A stretch of 64,000 nucleotides of DNA from JAICKM01 sp050998805 (GCA_050998805.1 JBPCPV010000050.1:1-64000); one strand, 5' to 3'; shown: positions 40,491-48,820, counted from the first letter of the stretch. Notes: generated by a model not told the origin, from the sequence alone. Program-made: numbers and translations.

Positions 40491-40771
40491 TCGTACTCCG
40501 GGCATCTCTGCAGGTCGCCTGGAAGGTCCGCCGCGCGTCACTGACGGACGGCGGAAGCGCAGCCTTGTCGATAGATTATGGTAAACAACTTTTCCTTAGC
40601 CTATTGTAGCACGTAACTTTGGGAAATACAATAGCATATCGCTTGAATCTAGTGATCTGACATGCACCTGGCTCCCGGCGCGAGGTCGACACCGGCCCGG
40701 CGTCCGCGGCTCCCTTCTGCTCGTGCATGGCGCGTGGCACGGGGCCTGGCTGCCTGCGGCCGTTCGGCGAT

Positions 40772-40791
40772 TGGCTATATGATTGGCTATA
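40772..40791 (+). promoter_or_regulatory. Right paired integrase arm-type sites
   Basis: TGGCTATA at 40772-40779 and 40784-40791, the same 12-bp period and orientation as at the left end, 69 bases inside the right repeat. Confidence 0.65.
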
Positions 40792-40801
40792 TATCGCTCG
40801 A

Positions 40802-40835
40802 AAAGAGGGCCGATCAGTCAAGATCGGCCCTCTTT
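40802..40835 (-). terminator. Terminator following tRNA-His, supplied by the element
   Basis: A perfect 14-bp stem (AAAGAGGGCCGATC and its complement) with a six-base loop, read downstream of tRNA-His on the minus strand. It replaces the original terminator that is now at 19138-19175. Confidence 0.8.
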
Positions 40836-40859
40836 GTTGCTTAATTTGTGCCTGTTTTC

Positions 40860-40907
40860 TTGGGGTGGCCTATGGGGCTCGAACCCACAACCCCTTGATC
40901 CACAATC
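40860..40907. repeat. Right attachment-site repeat within tRNA-His
   Basis: 48 bases identical to 19179-19226, running from just outside the CCA end to just past the anticodon. Confidence 0.93.
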
Positions 40908-40936
40908 AAGTGCTCTGCCATTGAGCTAAGGCCACC
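40861..40936 (-). tRNA. tRNA-His (GUG)
   Basis: A complete cloverleaf. The acceptor stem is GTGGCCT/AGGCCAC with the extra G at -1 opposite C73 that marks tRNA-His, and CCA is encoded. The anticodon loop TTGTGGA gives anticodon GTG (40901-40903). The 3' half is the integration target of the element. RNase P RNA ends only a dozen bases upstream, so the two are probably transcribed together. Confidence 0.96.
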
Positions 40937-40949
40937 ATGGGGATCGGTC

Positions 40950-41353
40950 GCGCCGACGCCGACGAGTAAGCCGAGTTCTGTTCTAGACGGTCATCTATCT
41001 CGCGGCCCCTAGGGGCCACGGGTGCGTCGTCGCCTTCGCACCTGCTCTCGACTTTCGCCCGACTCAGACAAGCAGCCGACTTTTGCGGGCGGGCCGGAGA
41101 TTGCTACAGGGAGGATTACCCTTTTCATTCCGCAGCCCTTTCGCAAGGATCGCGGCATTGGTTTCTGTTGCTCTCGCCGGAGCCGGTTGCCCGACGCCGA
41201 CGCCTATCTGGACTGTCAGGCTCAGGGCGTGCCGCCGAACCTGCCCCCGCTTTCACGGGGCACCCCGCTTTGTGCAGCTCGGACTTTCCTCTGCCCCCGC
41301 GAAGGGAACAGCGACCGTCCTGCCCGCGCCGTCGCGCCCTCACCCCACACGCG
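40950..41353 (-). ncRNA. rnpB: RNase P RNA
   Basis: The catalytic RNA that matures tRNA 5' ends. The conserved elements are clear on the minus strand: GAGGAAAGTCCG (41280-41291) near the 5' part, an internal GGGTAATCC stretch, and ACAGAACTCGGCTTA (40967-40981) close to the 3' end. The length of about 400 bases suits bacterial RNase P RNA. Both ends are approximate. A TTGACG-N17-TATAAT promoter lies directly upstream. Confidence 0.93.
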
Positions 41354-41360
41354 CAAGTCT

Positions 41361-41389
41361 ATTATACACGAATCGGAGGGCAGCGTCAA
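41361..41389 (-). promoter_or_regulatory. Promoter of rnpB
   Basis: On the minus strand TTGACG (41384-41389), 17 bases, TATAAT (41361-41366). Initiation would be expected near 41353. Confidence 0.85.
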
Positions 41390-41460
41390 GCGGACGAGCT
41401 ATCAGCTTTCAGCTTTCAGCTAGCTGACGGCTGACGGCTGATAGCTGATAGCTCGTCCGC
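41390..41460. repeat. Inverted repeat of the GCTGATAGCTGACGGCTGA family
   Basis: Perfect 17-bp arms, 41390-41406 and 41444-41460, enclose tandem TTTCAGC and TGACGGC units. It lies between the divergent promoters of rnpB and the SLH protein. Related words occur at 12608-12703, 13281-13308 and 62715-62753. Confidence 0.85.
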
Positions 41461-41463
41461 CTA

Positions 41464-41492
41464 TAGACAAACCGCCCCAACTTTGCTACAAT
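41464..41492 (+). promoter_or_regulatory. Promoter of the SLH-domain protein
   Basis: TAGACA (41464-41469), 17 bases, TACAAT (41487-41492). The start codon at 41555 follows an AAGGAAGGAACG site. Confidence 0.7.
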
Positions 41493-41554
41493 AACGACAC
41501 ACGATCCGGCGCAGTTCTAGCGCCCGACGGAGGACAGGAAAGGAAGGAACGACC

Positions 41555-44041
41555 ATGTGGAAACGCATCTCGATGATAGGTGTCGGCTTGCTGCTGGCGG
41601 CTGCCGCCCTCGTACCCCTCAGCAACGGCCTGCCCGACGCCCAGGCCGCCATGACCGCGCCGAACACCGCGGGCGCGCCCCCGCCCCATCAGAACCCGTA
41701 CAGCGATGCCTGGCTGGCGGCCAACCACGGCAAGTTCGACAACATCTGGACCGCCGAGTATGAGAGCCGCCTACAGGCAGGCCCCGGCGGCGTGGCAGCC
41801 GACGCCTTCAAGGGCCTGCTCTCCCCGCTCTACGGCCCCGACGTTCGCATGTCCAACGGCAGCCTCCTCGGCAGCGGCCAGAACGAGTTCCAGATCGACA
41901 TCAACCCCGCCAACAGCCTGAACGCCATCGGCACCTCGAACGACGGCGGCGCAGCAGGCGTCGGCATCTTCCGCACCACCGACGGCGGCCTAACATGGTC
42001 ATCTAGGGACGCATCGGTCTACGGAGTTCCGGCCGCCTGCTGCGACCCCGGCGTGGCGTTCGGCACCGACGGCAAGGTCTACGCCATCATCCTCGACACC
42101 AGCCCGTCCGTCAGCTACATCATCCGCTCCACCGACGGCGGCGCGACATGGCAAGGCCCCAGCCAGGTAGCGACACCCGACCGCGAGAACATCGCGGTTG
42201 ACCCGAACAACTCGAACAACGTCTACATCACCTACAGCGAACTGCCCGGCTCCAACCGGATCAAGGGTTACAAGTCCACCGACGGCGGCGTTACCTGGGG
42301 TCCGACGTTCTTCGTCGGCGATGTCGCTCCCGCGCAAGGTTACGAGCAGTCGAGCCAGCCCCGCGTGGCGTCCGACGGCACGCTCTACGTCGGCTACCAG
42401 CAGTACACCAACTCAAGCGTCGGCTGCTCCGCAGGCGTGCAGAACGTCCTCGCCAAGTCCACCAACGGCGGCGTCAGCTTCACCTACACCGTGCTGCCGA
42501 TCGTGCAGGGCGGCGCGTGCTCCTCAGCCCAGGCAGGGCGCGGCATCTTCTGCATCAACGGCTCTCAGAGCTTCCGCTCCCGTAGCCACCCGATCATCGG
42601 CGTCAGCCCCACGAACCCGAACCATGTCTACATGGTCTATTCGGGCGGCGACCTGGAGACTCCCTACACCTGCGCGGGGGCCACCGGCTTCCACAGCGAC
42701 ACCCTCTTCCGAATATCCACTGACGGAGGCGCGACGTTCAGCCCCCCCACCAAAGTCAACACCGACCCATCCGGCAAGGACCAGTACTACCCCTGGATGA
42801 GCGTGACCGCGAGCGGCCAGATCTGGATCGGCTGGAACGACCGCCGCGAAGACACCAACGACTTCCTGAGCCGCTGGTACCAGTCCTACTCGAACGACGA
42901 GGGCGCGACATTCCGCAAGGTTGACGGCACCCCCGGCAACGACCCTGTGGCCGACGTTCAGACCCAGCCCTCGTCATTCATCGGCGACTACCACGGCCTC
43001 GGTGCCGTGAACGGCAACGTTCTCGGCATGTGGTTCGACTCCCGCATCTCATCCGGCGGCGACGCATTCACCGACCCGCAAGTGCCCCCGCCTCCCGGCA
43101 CTGCGACGCCGACCGCACCCCCGAGCACGGCCACCTCACCCCCGGCTAACACCGCCACGGCCACCTCGCCTCCGGCCAACACCGCCACCCCGACGACACC
43201 GCCAGCTAACACAGCCACCGCGACCTCGCCTCCGGCCAACACGGCGACGGCCACCGTACCTCCGGCTAACACCGACACGCCCACCGTGCCCCCAGCCGAC
43301 ACCGACACACCCACTGCGCCTCCGGCCGACACCGCCACCCCAACTATCCTGCCGGTAAGCACGGCCAGCCCGACAACACCGCCCATAAGCACGGCTACCG
43401 CGACAGCACCACCGGTCGCCACGGCCACCCCAACGGCCTGCGCGATCAACTTCTCCGACGTGCATATGAGCGACTACTTCTACGTGCCGGTGCAGTACCT
43501 CTACTGCCACGGCGTCATCTCCGGCTACTCTGACGGCACATTCAGGCCCTACAATCCGACGACCCGTTCCCAGATGGTCAAAATAGTCGTCCTCGGCTTC
43601 CAAAAGCCGATCAGAACCCCCGCCGGCGGAGCTTACACCTTCACCGACGTGCCGCCTTCCAACAACTTCTACGCAGTGATAGAGACGGCAGCGGCAGACG
43701 GCATCGTGAGCGGCTACAACTGCGGTACAGCGCCGGCCGGTCCTTGCGACGGCCAACACCGCCCGTACTTCCTGCCCTACAACAACGTCACGCGCGGCCA
43801 GCTCGCCAAGATCGACGTGATCGCCGCAGGTTGGGCGATCATCAACCCCGCGACGCCGAGCTTCACCGACGTGCCGCGCGGCTCGACCTTCTACACGGTG
43901 ATCGAGACGGCCCACTGCCACGGTGTGGTTGACGGCTACTCCGACGGCACGTTCCGACCATACAACGACGCGACAAGGGGCCAGATCTCCAAGATCGTCT
44001 ACCTGTCCATCACTAACCCCGCGCTGAACTGCGGCCCGTAG
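41555..44041 (+). CDS. SLH-anchored, beta-propeller-like surface protein
   Basis: An 828-residue secreted protein. A signal peptide (1-31, ending AQA) leads into a region with sialidase-type BNR/Asp-box repeats (STDGGATW, STDGGVTW, STNGGVSF, STDGGATF), typical of beta-propellers. From about 510 to 630 lies a Thr/Pro/Ala linker of PPANTATAT-like units. The end holds three SLH domains (FSDVHMSDYFYVPVQYL, FTDVPPSNNFYAVIE, FTDVPRGSTFYTVIE) that bind cell-wall polysaccharide and anchor the protein to the surface layer. The sialidase catalytic residues are not obvious, so a glycan-binding role is as likely as an enzymatic one. Confidence 0.88.
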   Translation: MWKRISMIGVGLLLAAAALVPLSNGLPDAQAAMTAPNTAGAPPPHQNPYSDAWLAANHGKFDNIWTAEYESRLQAGPGGVAADAFKGLLSPLYGPDVRMSNGSLLGSGQNEFQIDINPANSLNAIGTSNDGGAAGVGIFRTTDGGLTWSSRDASVYGVPAACCDPGVAFGTDGKVYAIILDTSPSVSYIIRSTDGGATWQGPSQVATPDRENIAVDPNNSNNVYITYSELPGSNRIKGYKSTDGGVTWGPTFFVGDVAPAQGYEQSSQPRVASDGTLYVGYQQYTNSSVGCSAGVQNVLAKSTNGGVSFTYTVLPIVQGGACSSAQAGRGIFCINGSQSFRSRSHPIIGVSPTNPNHVYMVYSGGDLETPYTCAGATGFHSDTLFRISTDGGATFSPPTKVNTDPSGKDQYYPWMSVTASGQIWIGWNDRREDTNDFLSRWYQSYSNDEGATFRKVDGTPGNDPVADVQTQPSSFIGDYHGLGAVNGNVLGMWFDSRISSGGDAFTDPQVPPPPGTATPTAPPSTATSPPANTATATSPPANTATPTTPPANTATATSPPANTATATVPPANTDTPTVPPADTDTPTAPPADTATPTILPVSTASPTTPPISTATATAPPVATATPTACAINFSDVHMSDYFYVPVQYLYCHGVISGYSDGTFRPYNPTTRSQMVKIVVLGFQKPIRTPAGGAYTFTDVPPSNNFYAVIETAAADGIVSGYNCGTAPAGPCDGQHRPYFLPYNNVTRGQLAKIDVIAAGWAIINPATPSFTDVPRGSTFYTVIETAHCHGVVDGYSDGTFRPYNDATRGQISKIVYLSITNPALNCGP

Positions 44042-44074
44042 CCCGCCGCATAACGGCCTGATCGCCCGTCGCAA

Positions 44075-44104
44075 GGAAGCCGCAGAGCGCGCTCTGCGGC
44101 TTCC
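44075..44104. terminator. Perfect 15-bp palindrome after the SLH gene
   Basis: GGAAGCCGCAGAGCG is followed directly by its reverse complement, then CCCTCT. It is probably the 3' end of the SLH transcript. Confidence 0.65.
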
Positions 44105-44134
44105 CCCTCTAGGGACAATATAAGGGAAAGCCCA

Positions 44135-45223
44135 ATGTCGGTGAAGGGGCGCGAAGTCCGCAAAATCCTGCTCTGCGCCCTGCTCCCCATCGGCGACACT
44201 CTCTTCGCCACCCCCGCTATCCACGCCGTTCGCGCTCGCTATCCCCACGCCGAGGTCGTCGCGCTCACCTACCCCACCAACGGCCGCATCTTGCTCAACA
44301 ACCCCGATGTGGACCGGATATGGTTTGCGCCCACCCGCGCCGCCCCCCAGGGCGCACGCGGCCTGCTCACACTCCTCACCGCCATCCGCCGCGCGCAGTT
44401 CGACCTCTGCATCGAGTTCTCGAACTACAACTACGGCCTCGCCCTCTGGGGCGGTGTCCGCCGCGACCTGACCATGCGCCTGCCCGCCCTCTGGTGGATA
44501 CGCCCAGGTGCCGGTCGCGCATGGCGGCGGCTGCACGCCGTGGAGCATTACGCTGATGTCGTCCGCCGCGCCGCCATCCCCATCTCCGATTGGCGCTTGC
44601 GGGTATACGCGACCCCGGCAGAGACCACCGCGTGCGAACGATTGCTCCATGACTACGGCGTGCAGCCTGCCGAGCCTTTGATAGGGGTCCATCCCGGTGG
44701 CGAGGGGCTGTGGGGACGCAAAAAATGGCCCCCGCGCGACTTCGCTCAGGTCGCAGATGAACTCTATGCGCGCTGTGGGATGAAGATAGTGGTGCTGGGC
44801 GGCACCGAAGACGCCTTCCTGGCGGCGGAGGTCGCCCGCCGAAGCTCGGCTCCCGTGCTCAACCTCGCTGGGCAGACCACGCTTGGGGAGACAGCGGCCC
44901 TCGCCGCACGATGCGCCCTCTTCGTCGGCAACGACAGCAGCCCCCTGCACATCGCGGTCGCGGCAGGCACCCGGGTTGTCGGCATCTACGGGCTGACCGA
45001 CCCACGATCATACCGCCCCTGGCTGCCCGGGGGCCAAGCCGGCCGCGACTATGCGGTAGTGCAAAGCACCGCGCCCTGCGCGGGCTGCTTCCCACTCATC
45101 GGCGGAATCACCCTGCTAGGCTGGTTCGGGTGCGTCCGATGTGACGCCCTCGCCTCAGTAACGCCGGCGCAGGTTATCGCCGCCGCGCTGCCATTGCTCG
45201 ACGCCGCCCGCGCCGAACCCTAG
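44135..45223 (+). CDS. Family 9 glycosyltransferase (heptosyltransferase-like)
   Basis: A 362-residue GT-B enzyme. The N-terminal fold begins KILLCALLPIGDTLFATPAIHAVRARYP, and the donor-binding half has IGVHPGGEGLWGRKKWP, VVLGGTEDAFLA and the family's FVGNDSSPLHIAVAAGT motif. Such enzymes add heptose or related sugars to lipid A cores or other envelope glycans. No LPS genes are seen nearby, so the substrate is open. It converges with tatA, overlapping at the stop codons by four bases. Confidence 0.88.
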   Translation: MSVKGREVRKILLCALLPIGDTLFATPAIHAVRARYPHAEVVALTYPTNGRILLNNPDVDRIWFAPTRAAPQGARGLLTLLTAIRRAQFDLCIEFSNYNYGLALWGGVRRDLTMRLPALWWIRPGAGRAWRRLHAVEHYADVVRRAAIPISDWRLRVYATPAETTACERLLHDYGVQPAEPLIGVHPGGEGLWGRKKWPPRDFAQVADELYARCGMKIVVLGGTEDAFLAAEVARRSSAPVLNLAGQTTLGETAALAARCALFVGNDSSPLHIAVAAGTRVVGIYGLTDPRSYRPWLPGGQAGRDYAVVQSTAPCAGCFPLIGGITLLGWFGCVRCDALASVTPAQVIAAALPLLDAARAEP

Positions 45224-45483
45224 ACGACCTTCTTCGTGTCGTCCGGCGGCAAGATGACGGTCGGCTCGACGATTGTCGCAGTCGGGACGCCGGTCGGCTC
45301 GACGATTGTCGTAGTCGTGGTCGTTGTGCCCGGCGCTTTTGTGTCGGTATGGTCCTCGCTCGCATCGCGGAACTCGCGGATCCCCCGACCGAGCGCGCTG
45401 CCGACCTGCGGCAGCTTGCCGGCCCCAAACACAACCAGCACGATTACCAGGATCAAGATCAGTTCAGGTGCTCCAAGTGACAT
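45220..45483 (-). CDS. tatA: TatA/TatE-type twin-arginine translocase subunit
   Basis: An 87-residue protein. One N-terminal membrane helix (ELILILVIVLVVFGAGKLPQVG) is followed by an amphipathic helix (SALGRGIREFRDASED) and a Thr/Pro/Val-rich polar tail. The FGxGKLP hinge is diagnostic. It forms the pore-like component of the Tat pathway, which exports folded proteins. ATG 45483 has AAGGGG upstream; a longer frame into the tRNA gene is rejected. The Tat-signal protein at 30379 would use this machinery. Confidence 0.92.
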   Translation of the reverse strand: MSLGAPELILILVIVLVVFGAGKLPQVGSALGRGIREFRDASEDHTDTKAPGTTTTTTTIVEPTGVPTATIVEPTVILPPDDTKKVV

Positions 45484-45546
45484 AGCGTTTCCCCTTTCGG
45501 TCCCTCCAATTATACCACCATTTCCGCTCATATGAAAGCAAGAAGA

Positions 45547-45569
45547 AGACCAGGCTTTTCGCCTGGTCT
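45547..45569 (-). terminator. Terminator of tRNA-Leu
   Basis: A nine-bp stem (AGACCAGGC and complement) with a five-base loop, then TCTTCTTGC on the minus strand, directly after the tRNA. Confidence 0.8.
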
Positions 45570-45572
45570 CGC

Positions 45573-45659
<87 letters not shown>

Positions 45660-45671
45660 ATTTGCAGAGCT

Positions 45672-45700
45672 ATTATAGCTTAAAGCCGTAGCTGTGTCAA
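45672..45700 (-). promoter_or_regulatory. Perfect promoter of tRNA-Leu
   Basis: TTGACA (45695-45700), 17 bases, TATAAT (45672-45677) on the minus strand, 12 bases before the tRNA 5' end. Confidence 0.9.
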
Positions 45701-45706
45701 GCGCAG

Positions 45707-46165
45707 TTACGGCAAGTTCCATGTGATCGTTCGATTCGCCAGAGTGTATTTGATAACCGCGCCCTTGGCGTCGGCGGGGCCGTTGAGGCTCCAGCACTGC
45801 GCGGCGTCCGTGCCGGTGAGCTTCGTCTTGGCATCTATGTTTGTCGGCATCGTGCTGCACGTAATCGAGCGGTCCAGCCCCGTCGTCTTGTCCCCCGCCG
45901 TTGCCGTGAAGCTCCGTAGACGCATCGTCGCACCGTTGATGCTGTTCGTTGCGTCTATGGTGAAGTACGCCTTGAGCAGGCCGTCTTCCACCGCAGTCTT
46001 GTCGAGCGAGATTGTCCAATCCTCGACCGCCACCGCCTCGCCGAGCTTCGCGGTGACAGGCCCGGTCGCCCCACTATCCGGAGGCTCCTCCGGGGGAGTG
46101 CCGCAGGCAGCCAGCAGGACGACTGCCGTCAAGATCGCCGCAAGCACGCTGAAAAGCCTTCTCAT
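45707..46165 (-). CDS. Small exported lipoprotein
   Basis: A 152-residue lipoprotein with signal peptide and lipobox VLLAAC, a Pro/Glu-rich spacer and one beta-sandwich-like domain (VEDWTISLDKTAVEDGLLKAYFTIDATNS). The pattern resembles DUF4352-type extracellular immunoglobulin-like lipoproteins. Two cysteines (in ITCSTM and AQCWS) may form a disulfide. AAGGAGAGTGTA precedes the ATG. Function unknown; the upstream hydrolase gene lies 28 bases away and may share its transcript. Confidence 0.75.
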   Translation of the reverse strand: MRRLFSVLAAILTAVVLLAACGTPPEEPPDSGATGPVTAKLGEAVAVEDWTISLDKTAVEDGLLKAYFTIDATNSINGATMRLRSFTATAGDKTTGLDRSITCSTMPTNIDAKTKLTGTDAAQCWSLNGPADAKGAVIKYTLANRTITWNLP

Positions 46166-46193
46166 TACACTCTCCTTGAAGAAAATCGGGGGT

Positions 46194-46988
46194 TCAGGCG
46201 GCCACGCCCTCCAGCGAGCGTATCGCCGCCTCGGTCGCGGTGCGTCCCGCCTTGCGCTCGCGCGCCGCCTCGACGAGCGCGCCGAACAGCCTGCGCGCCC
46301 ACTCGTGCTTGCGAACCATCTCCTCCGGGTGCCACTGAACCGCGAGAAGGAACGGATGGTCGGGAGCCTCCAGGGCCTCGCAGAGGTTATCGGCTGCCCA
46401 GGCCGTCGCCCGCAGGCTCGGCGCGACCGTCTTCACCGCCTGGTGGTGCGAGGTATTCACCCAGATGCGCTCCGCGCCGACGAGCGTGTAGAGGCGGCTC
46501 TCGGGGTCGATACGCACATCGTGCGCCAGGTAGTCGCGGATCTTGCGCTTGTATGACTCGCGGTGATCGAACACCGTCGCGTACTCGCTCGGTATATCCT
46601 GCCAGAGCGTGCCGCCCAGCACCACGTTGAGCACCTGCTGCCCACGGCAGATCCCAAAGATCGGCATCTCGTCGGCCAGCGCCCACGGCAGCATCGTCGT
46701 CTCGACGAAATCGAGGCCGTTATCCGGGAGGTCGGTCTCGACGTTCGCCTCTTCGCCGAAATAGCGAGGATTGATATCCACCCCGCCCGGGATCAGCAGC
46801 CCATCCAGGCATTCGTAGAGCGCGCGCAGGCTCTCTTCATCCTCCACCTGCGGGATCAGCAGCGGGATGCCCCCCGCCGCCATGACGGCCTTCGAGTACG
46901 ACTGGTTGTTGCTGAACCGCGGCGCGTGCAGCCCCGCAGCGTCGTGGTCGCTCATTGTGCTGATGCCGATGATCGGGCGTTGGCTCAT
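46194..46988 (-). CDS. Class I glutamine amidotransferase-like hydrolase (peptidase C26)
   Basis: A 264-residue cytoplasmic enzyme of the gamma-glutamyl-GABA hydrolase (PuuD) type. It begins RPIIGIST and contains LIPGGVDINPRYFGE, the nucleophile elbow FGICRGQQVLNVVLGG with the catalytic cysteine, and a late AVQWHPEE supplying histidine and glutamate. PuuD-like enzymes release GABA or related amines from gamma-glutamyl conjugates, but no other putrescine genes are nearby. All triad residues are present and the length is normal. Confidence 0.9.
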   Translation of the reverse strand: MSQRPIIGISTMSDHDAAGLHAPRFSNNQSYSKAVMAAGGIPLLIPQVEDEESLRALYECLDGLLIPGGVDINPRYFGEEANVETDLPDNGLDFVETTMLPWALADEMPIFGICRGQQVLNVVLGGTLWQDIPSEYATVFDHRESYKRKIRDYLAHDVRIDPESRLYTLVGAERIWVNTSHHQAVKTVAPSLRATAWAADNLCEALEAPDHPFLLAVQWHPEEMVRKHEWARRLFGALVEAARERKAGRTATEAAIRSLEGVAA

Positions 46989-47097
46989 CTGTCTTCTCCG
47001 TTTACTAAGCGTGACAATCTGCCGCAGAACTATAATCCGTCTAGCAATCCGCGTTCCCTCGATGTAAGTTTAGCACCCTGACGGGGCTGTTGTCAAG

Positions 47098-47127
47098 TCG
47101 GTTCGTGTATATCGGATCGTGTATAAT
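47098..47127 (+). promoter_or_regulatory. Promoter with 14-bp tandem repeat, leaderless geometry
   Basis: TCGGTTCGTGTATA (47098-47111) is followed head to tail by TCGGATCGTGTATA (47112-47125), and the second copy supplies the -10 box TATAAT (47122-47127). ATG 47134 lies six bases later. Confidence 0.6.
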
Positions 47128-47133
47128 GGAACT

Positions 47134-48342
47134 ATGCACACCCGAAGCCTGAGCCGCCGCGCCGGCCTCATATTGCTCGTGACCGCCTCCCTCGCCGCCT
47201 GCACCACAACCGGCCCAGCGCCCGTACCCACGCCGAGCGTGATCTCGACCCCGCCCACTGCACACACCACGCTCACCCGCGGCCCCTACCTCCAAGACGT
47301 GACCGACACCGCCGCCACAATCGTCTGGCACACCGCAGATAAGGCGGTCGGCGGCCTCGCCATAAGGCCGCAGAGCGGAGGCGCGGTCACAGTGAGCCGC
47401 GAGGCGGCAGCCGGCACCGAGCATGTCTTGCGCGCGATTAAGCTGGAGTCAGGCACCGCCTACAGCTATAGAGTGCTTGACGATGACGCCCCGCTCGGCC
47501 CCGAAGCCGTCTTCCACACCGCGCCGAGGACTGGCTCTCCCACTCCCTTCACGTTTTTGGTCTGGGGCGACAGCGGTTGCGGTTGTCTGCCCCAGGACGG
47601 CATTGCCGCCCGCATGAACGCCGCCCCCGCCGATCTGCTGCTGCACACCGGCGACATGATCTACGAAGACGGTCAGGAGTCGGGCTTCGACCCACGGTTT
47701 TTCGCCCCCTACGCCCCGCTGCTCGCCCGCACCCCGGTCTACCCCGTGCTCGGCAACCACGACGTGATCAGCGGCGACGGCGACCCCTGGCTCCGCGCCT
47801 TCTTCCTCCCCGGCGACCAGGGCGCACACAACACGCGCTACTACTCGTTCGACTACGGCAACGCCCATTTCATCGCGCTCGACAGCGAAGAAGACTTCTC
47901 CCCCACGAGCCGCCAATACAACTGGCTGCTGACCGACCTCGCAGGCACCGACGCGCAGTCGGCAACCTGGCGCTTCGCATTCTTCCACCGCCCGCCCTAC
48001 AGCAGCGGCCTCGGCCACGGCAGCAGCTTCGACATCCGCGAAGCCTGGGGACCGCTGTTCGAGCGGTTCGGCGTAGACATCGTCTTCAACGGCCACGAAC
48101 ACAACTACGAGCGCAGCCTGCCACGCCGCGACTACACCGCAGTTGGCGGCACCCACTCCGTCATATACATCGTCACCGGCGGGGGCGGCAAGCAGCTCTA
48201 CAACGTCGGCAAGCAGCCCTGGAGCGCCTTCGCCGACATGCGCTACAACTACGTCAGCGTTAAGCTCGACGGCCCGAGCCTCAAACTAGAGGCGATCGAC
48301 GCCGACGGCAAGGTCTTCGACACACTCGACCTCAGCCGTTAA
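47134..48342 (+). CDS. Exported purple-acid-phosphatase-like metallophosphoesterase
   Basis: A 402-residue lipoprotein. The signal ends TASLAAC. A fibronectin-like N-terminal domain (RGPYLQDVTDTAATIVWHT) precedes the dinuclear metallophosphoesterase core: WGDSGC, HTGDMIYEDG, VLGNHD, and FNGHEHNYERS supply the metal ligands. It hydrolyses phosphate esters outside the cell; the exact substrate is unknown. ATG 47134 is chosen because a TATAAT box ends six bases upstream, which makes the message leaderless. An upstream GTG at 47119 would lie inside the promoter. Confidence 0.9.
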   Translation: MHTRSLSRRAGLILLVTASLAACTTTGPAPVPTPSVISTPPTAHTTLTRGPYLQDVTDTAATIVWHTADKAVGGLAIRPQSGGAVTVSREAAAGTEHVLRAIKLESGTAYSYRVLDDDAPLGPEAVFHTAPRTGSPTPFTFLVWGDSGCGCLPQDGIAARMNAAPADLLLHTGDMIYEDGQESGFDPRFFAPYAPLLARTPVYPVLGNHDVISGDGDPWLRAFFLPGDQGAHNTRYYSFDYGNAHFIALDSEEDFSPTSRQYNWLLTDLAGTDAQSATWRFAFFHRPPYSSGLGHGSSFDIREAWGPLFERFGVDIVFNGHEHNYERSLPRRDYTAVGGTHSVIYIVTGGGGKQLYNVGKQPWSAFADMRYNYVSVKLDGPSLKLEAIDADGKVFDTLDLSR

Positions 48343-48351
48343 GTTGTTGCT

Positions 48352-48618
48352 CTATGCCTTCTTCTCAGGAGCCTTCTGGGAGAGGGCGCTGCCGGCTGCG
48401 GTTTTGCTGTCCTCAGCGGTCCGACCGTCGCGTAGGACTTTCGAGGCAGCTTCGGCAGCCTCCTCGCTGGTATGCTTGCCGGAACGCGCCTGGGAGAGGG
48501 CGCTGCCGGCTGCGGTCTTGCTGTCCGCACCGGTCTGCTTGTCGCGTAGGACTTTCGAGCCGGCCTCGGCAGCTTCCTCGCTGGTATGTTTATTGGGGGC
48601 TTTCTTCTTGCCTGCCAT
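48352..48618 (-). CDS. Small protein made of two duplicated 35-residue units
   Basis: An 88-residue, charged, lysine-rich protein without membrane segment. Two nearly identical units occur: KHTSEEAAEAGSKVLRD...DSKTAAGSALSQ and KHTSEEAAEAASKVLRD...DSKTAAGSALSQ. The duplication is also clear at DNA level (about 105 bases), so it is recent. The unit may be a small helical stress-type module; no function is known. AAAGGAG lies before ATG 48618. It converges with the phosphatase gene at its 3' end. Confidence 0.75.
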   Translation of the reverse strand: MAGKKKAPNKHTSEEAAEAGSKVLRDKQTGADSKTAAGSALSQARSGKHTSEEAAEAASKVLRDGRTAEDSKTAAGSALSQKAPEKKA

Positions 48619-48735
48619 GATATACTCCTTTCCGAGTCAGCCAAACAGTAAACTAAGACTAAGCACCAAGTGCCGACCTCGACCGCAGCAAGAAGCGTAC
48701 CCCAAGTCCCCTACATCAAGAACGCTTACCTCGTG

Positions 48736-48764
48736 TTGCCCCAGCCCGGCGATTTGCGTATAAT
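48736..48764 (+). promoter_or_regulatory. Promoter of the MFS/spermidine-synthase-like gene
   Basis: TTGCCC (48736-48741), 17 bases, TATAAT (48759-48764); ATG 48821 follows GAGAGGATCGGAG. Confidence 0.7.
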
Positions 48765-48820
48765 GGAACCGCATCGGGCGGGCATCGCGCACGCCGCATA
48801 CAGAAGAGAGGATCGGAGAC

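Larger units (their letters stand above)
19179..40907. mobile_element. Integrative element inserted in tRNA-His (about 21.7 kb)
   Basis: The ends are exact 48-bp direct repeats (19179-19226 and 40860-40907) that correspond to tRNA-His from the anticodon loop to the encoded CCA. The right copy keeps tRNA-His whole, and the left copy is the displaced original 3' half, as expected for insertion by a tyrosine integrase. Inside are an intact tyrosine integrase (35055-36254), a small Xis-like protein, a primase and a RepA-like ATPase, and cargo. Paired TGGCTATA sites with 12-bp spacing lie at 19331-19350 and 40772-40791, with one more at the integrase promoter. No conjugation gene set or phage structural gene is visible. 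It is probably an integrative, possibly mobilisable or satellite-like, element. Confidence 0.9.

Noticed and set aside
41022..41434. Plus-strand frames over the RNase P RNA
   Set aside because: The region shows conserved RNase P RNA elements and its own minus-strand promoter; the frames are fortuitous.
43083..43440. Regular repeats that might suggest a CRISPR array
   Set aside because: They are PPANTATAT-type codon repeats in the Thr/Pro linker of the SLH protein, in frame and without unique spacers of equal length.
43136..44950. 604-residue frame antisense to the SLH protein and glycosyltransferase
   Set aside because: It spans two real genes on the other strand and consists of Val/Gly/Arg-rich sequence typical of antisense frames in GC-rich DNA.
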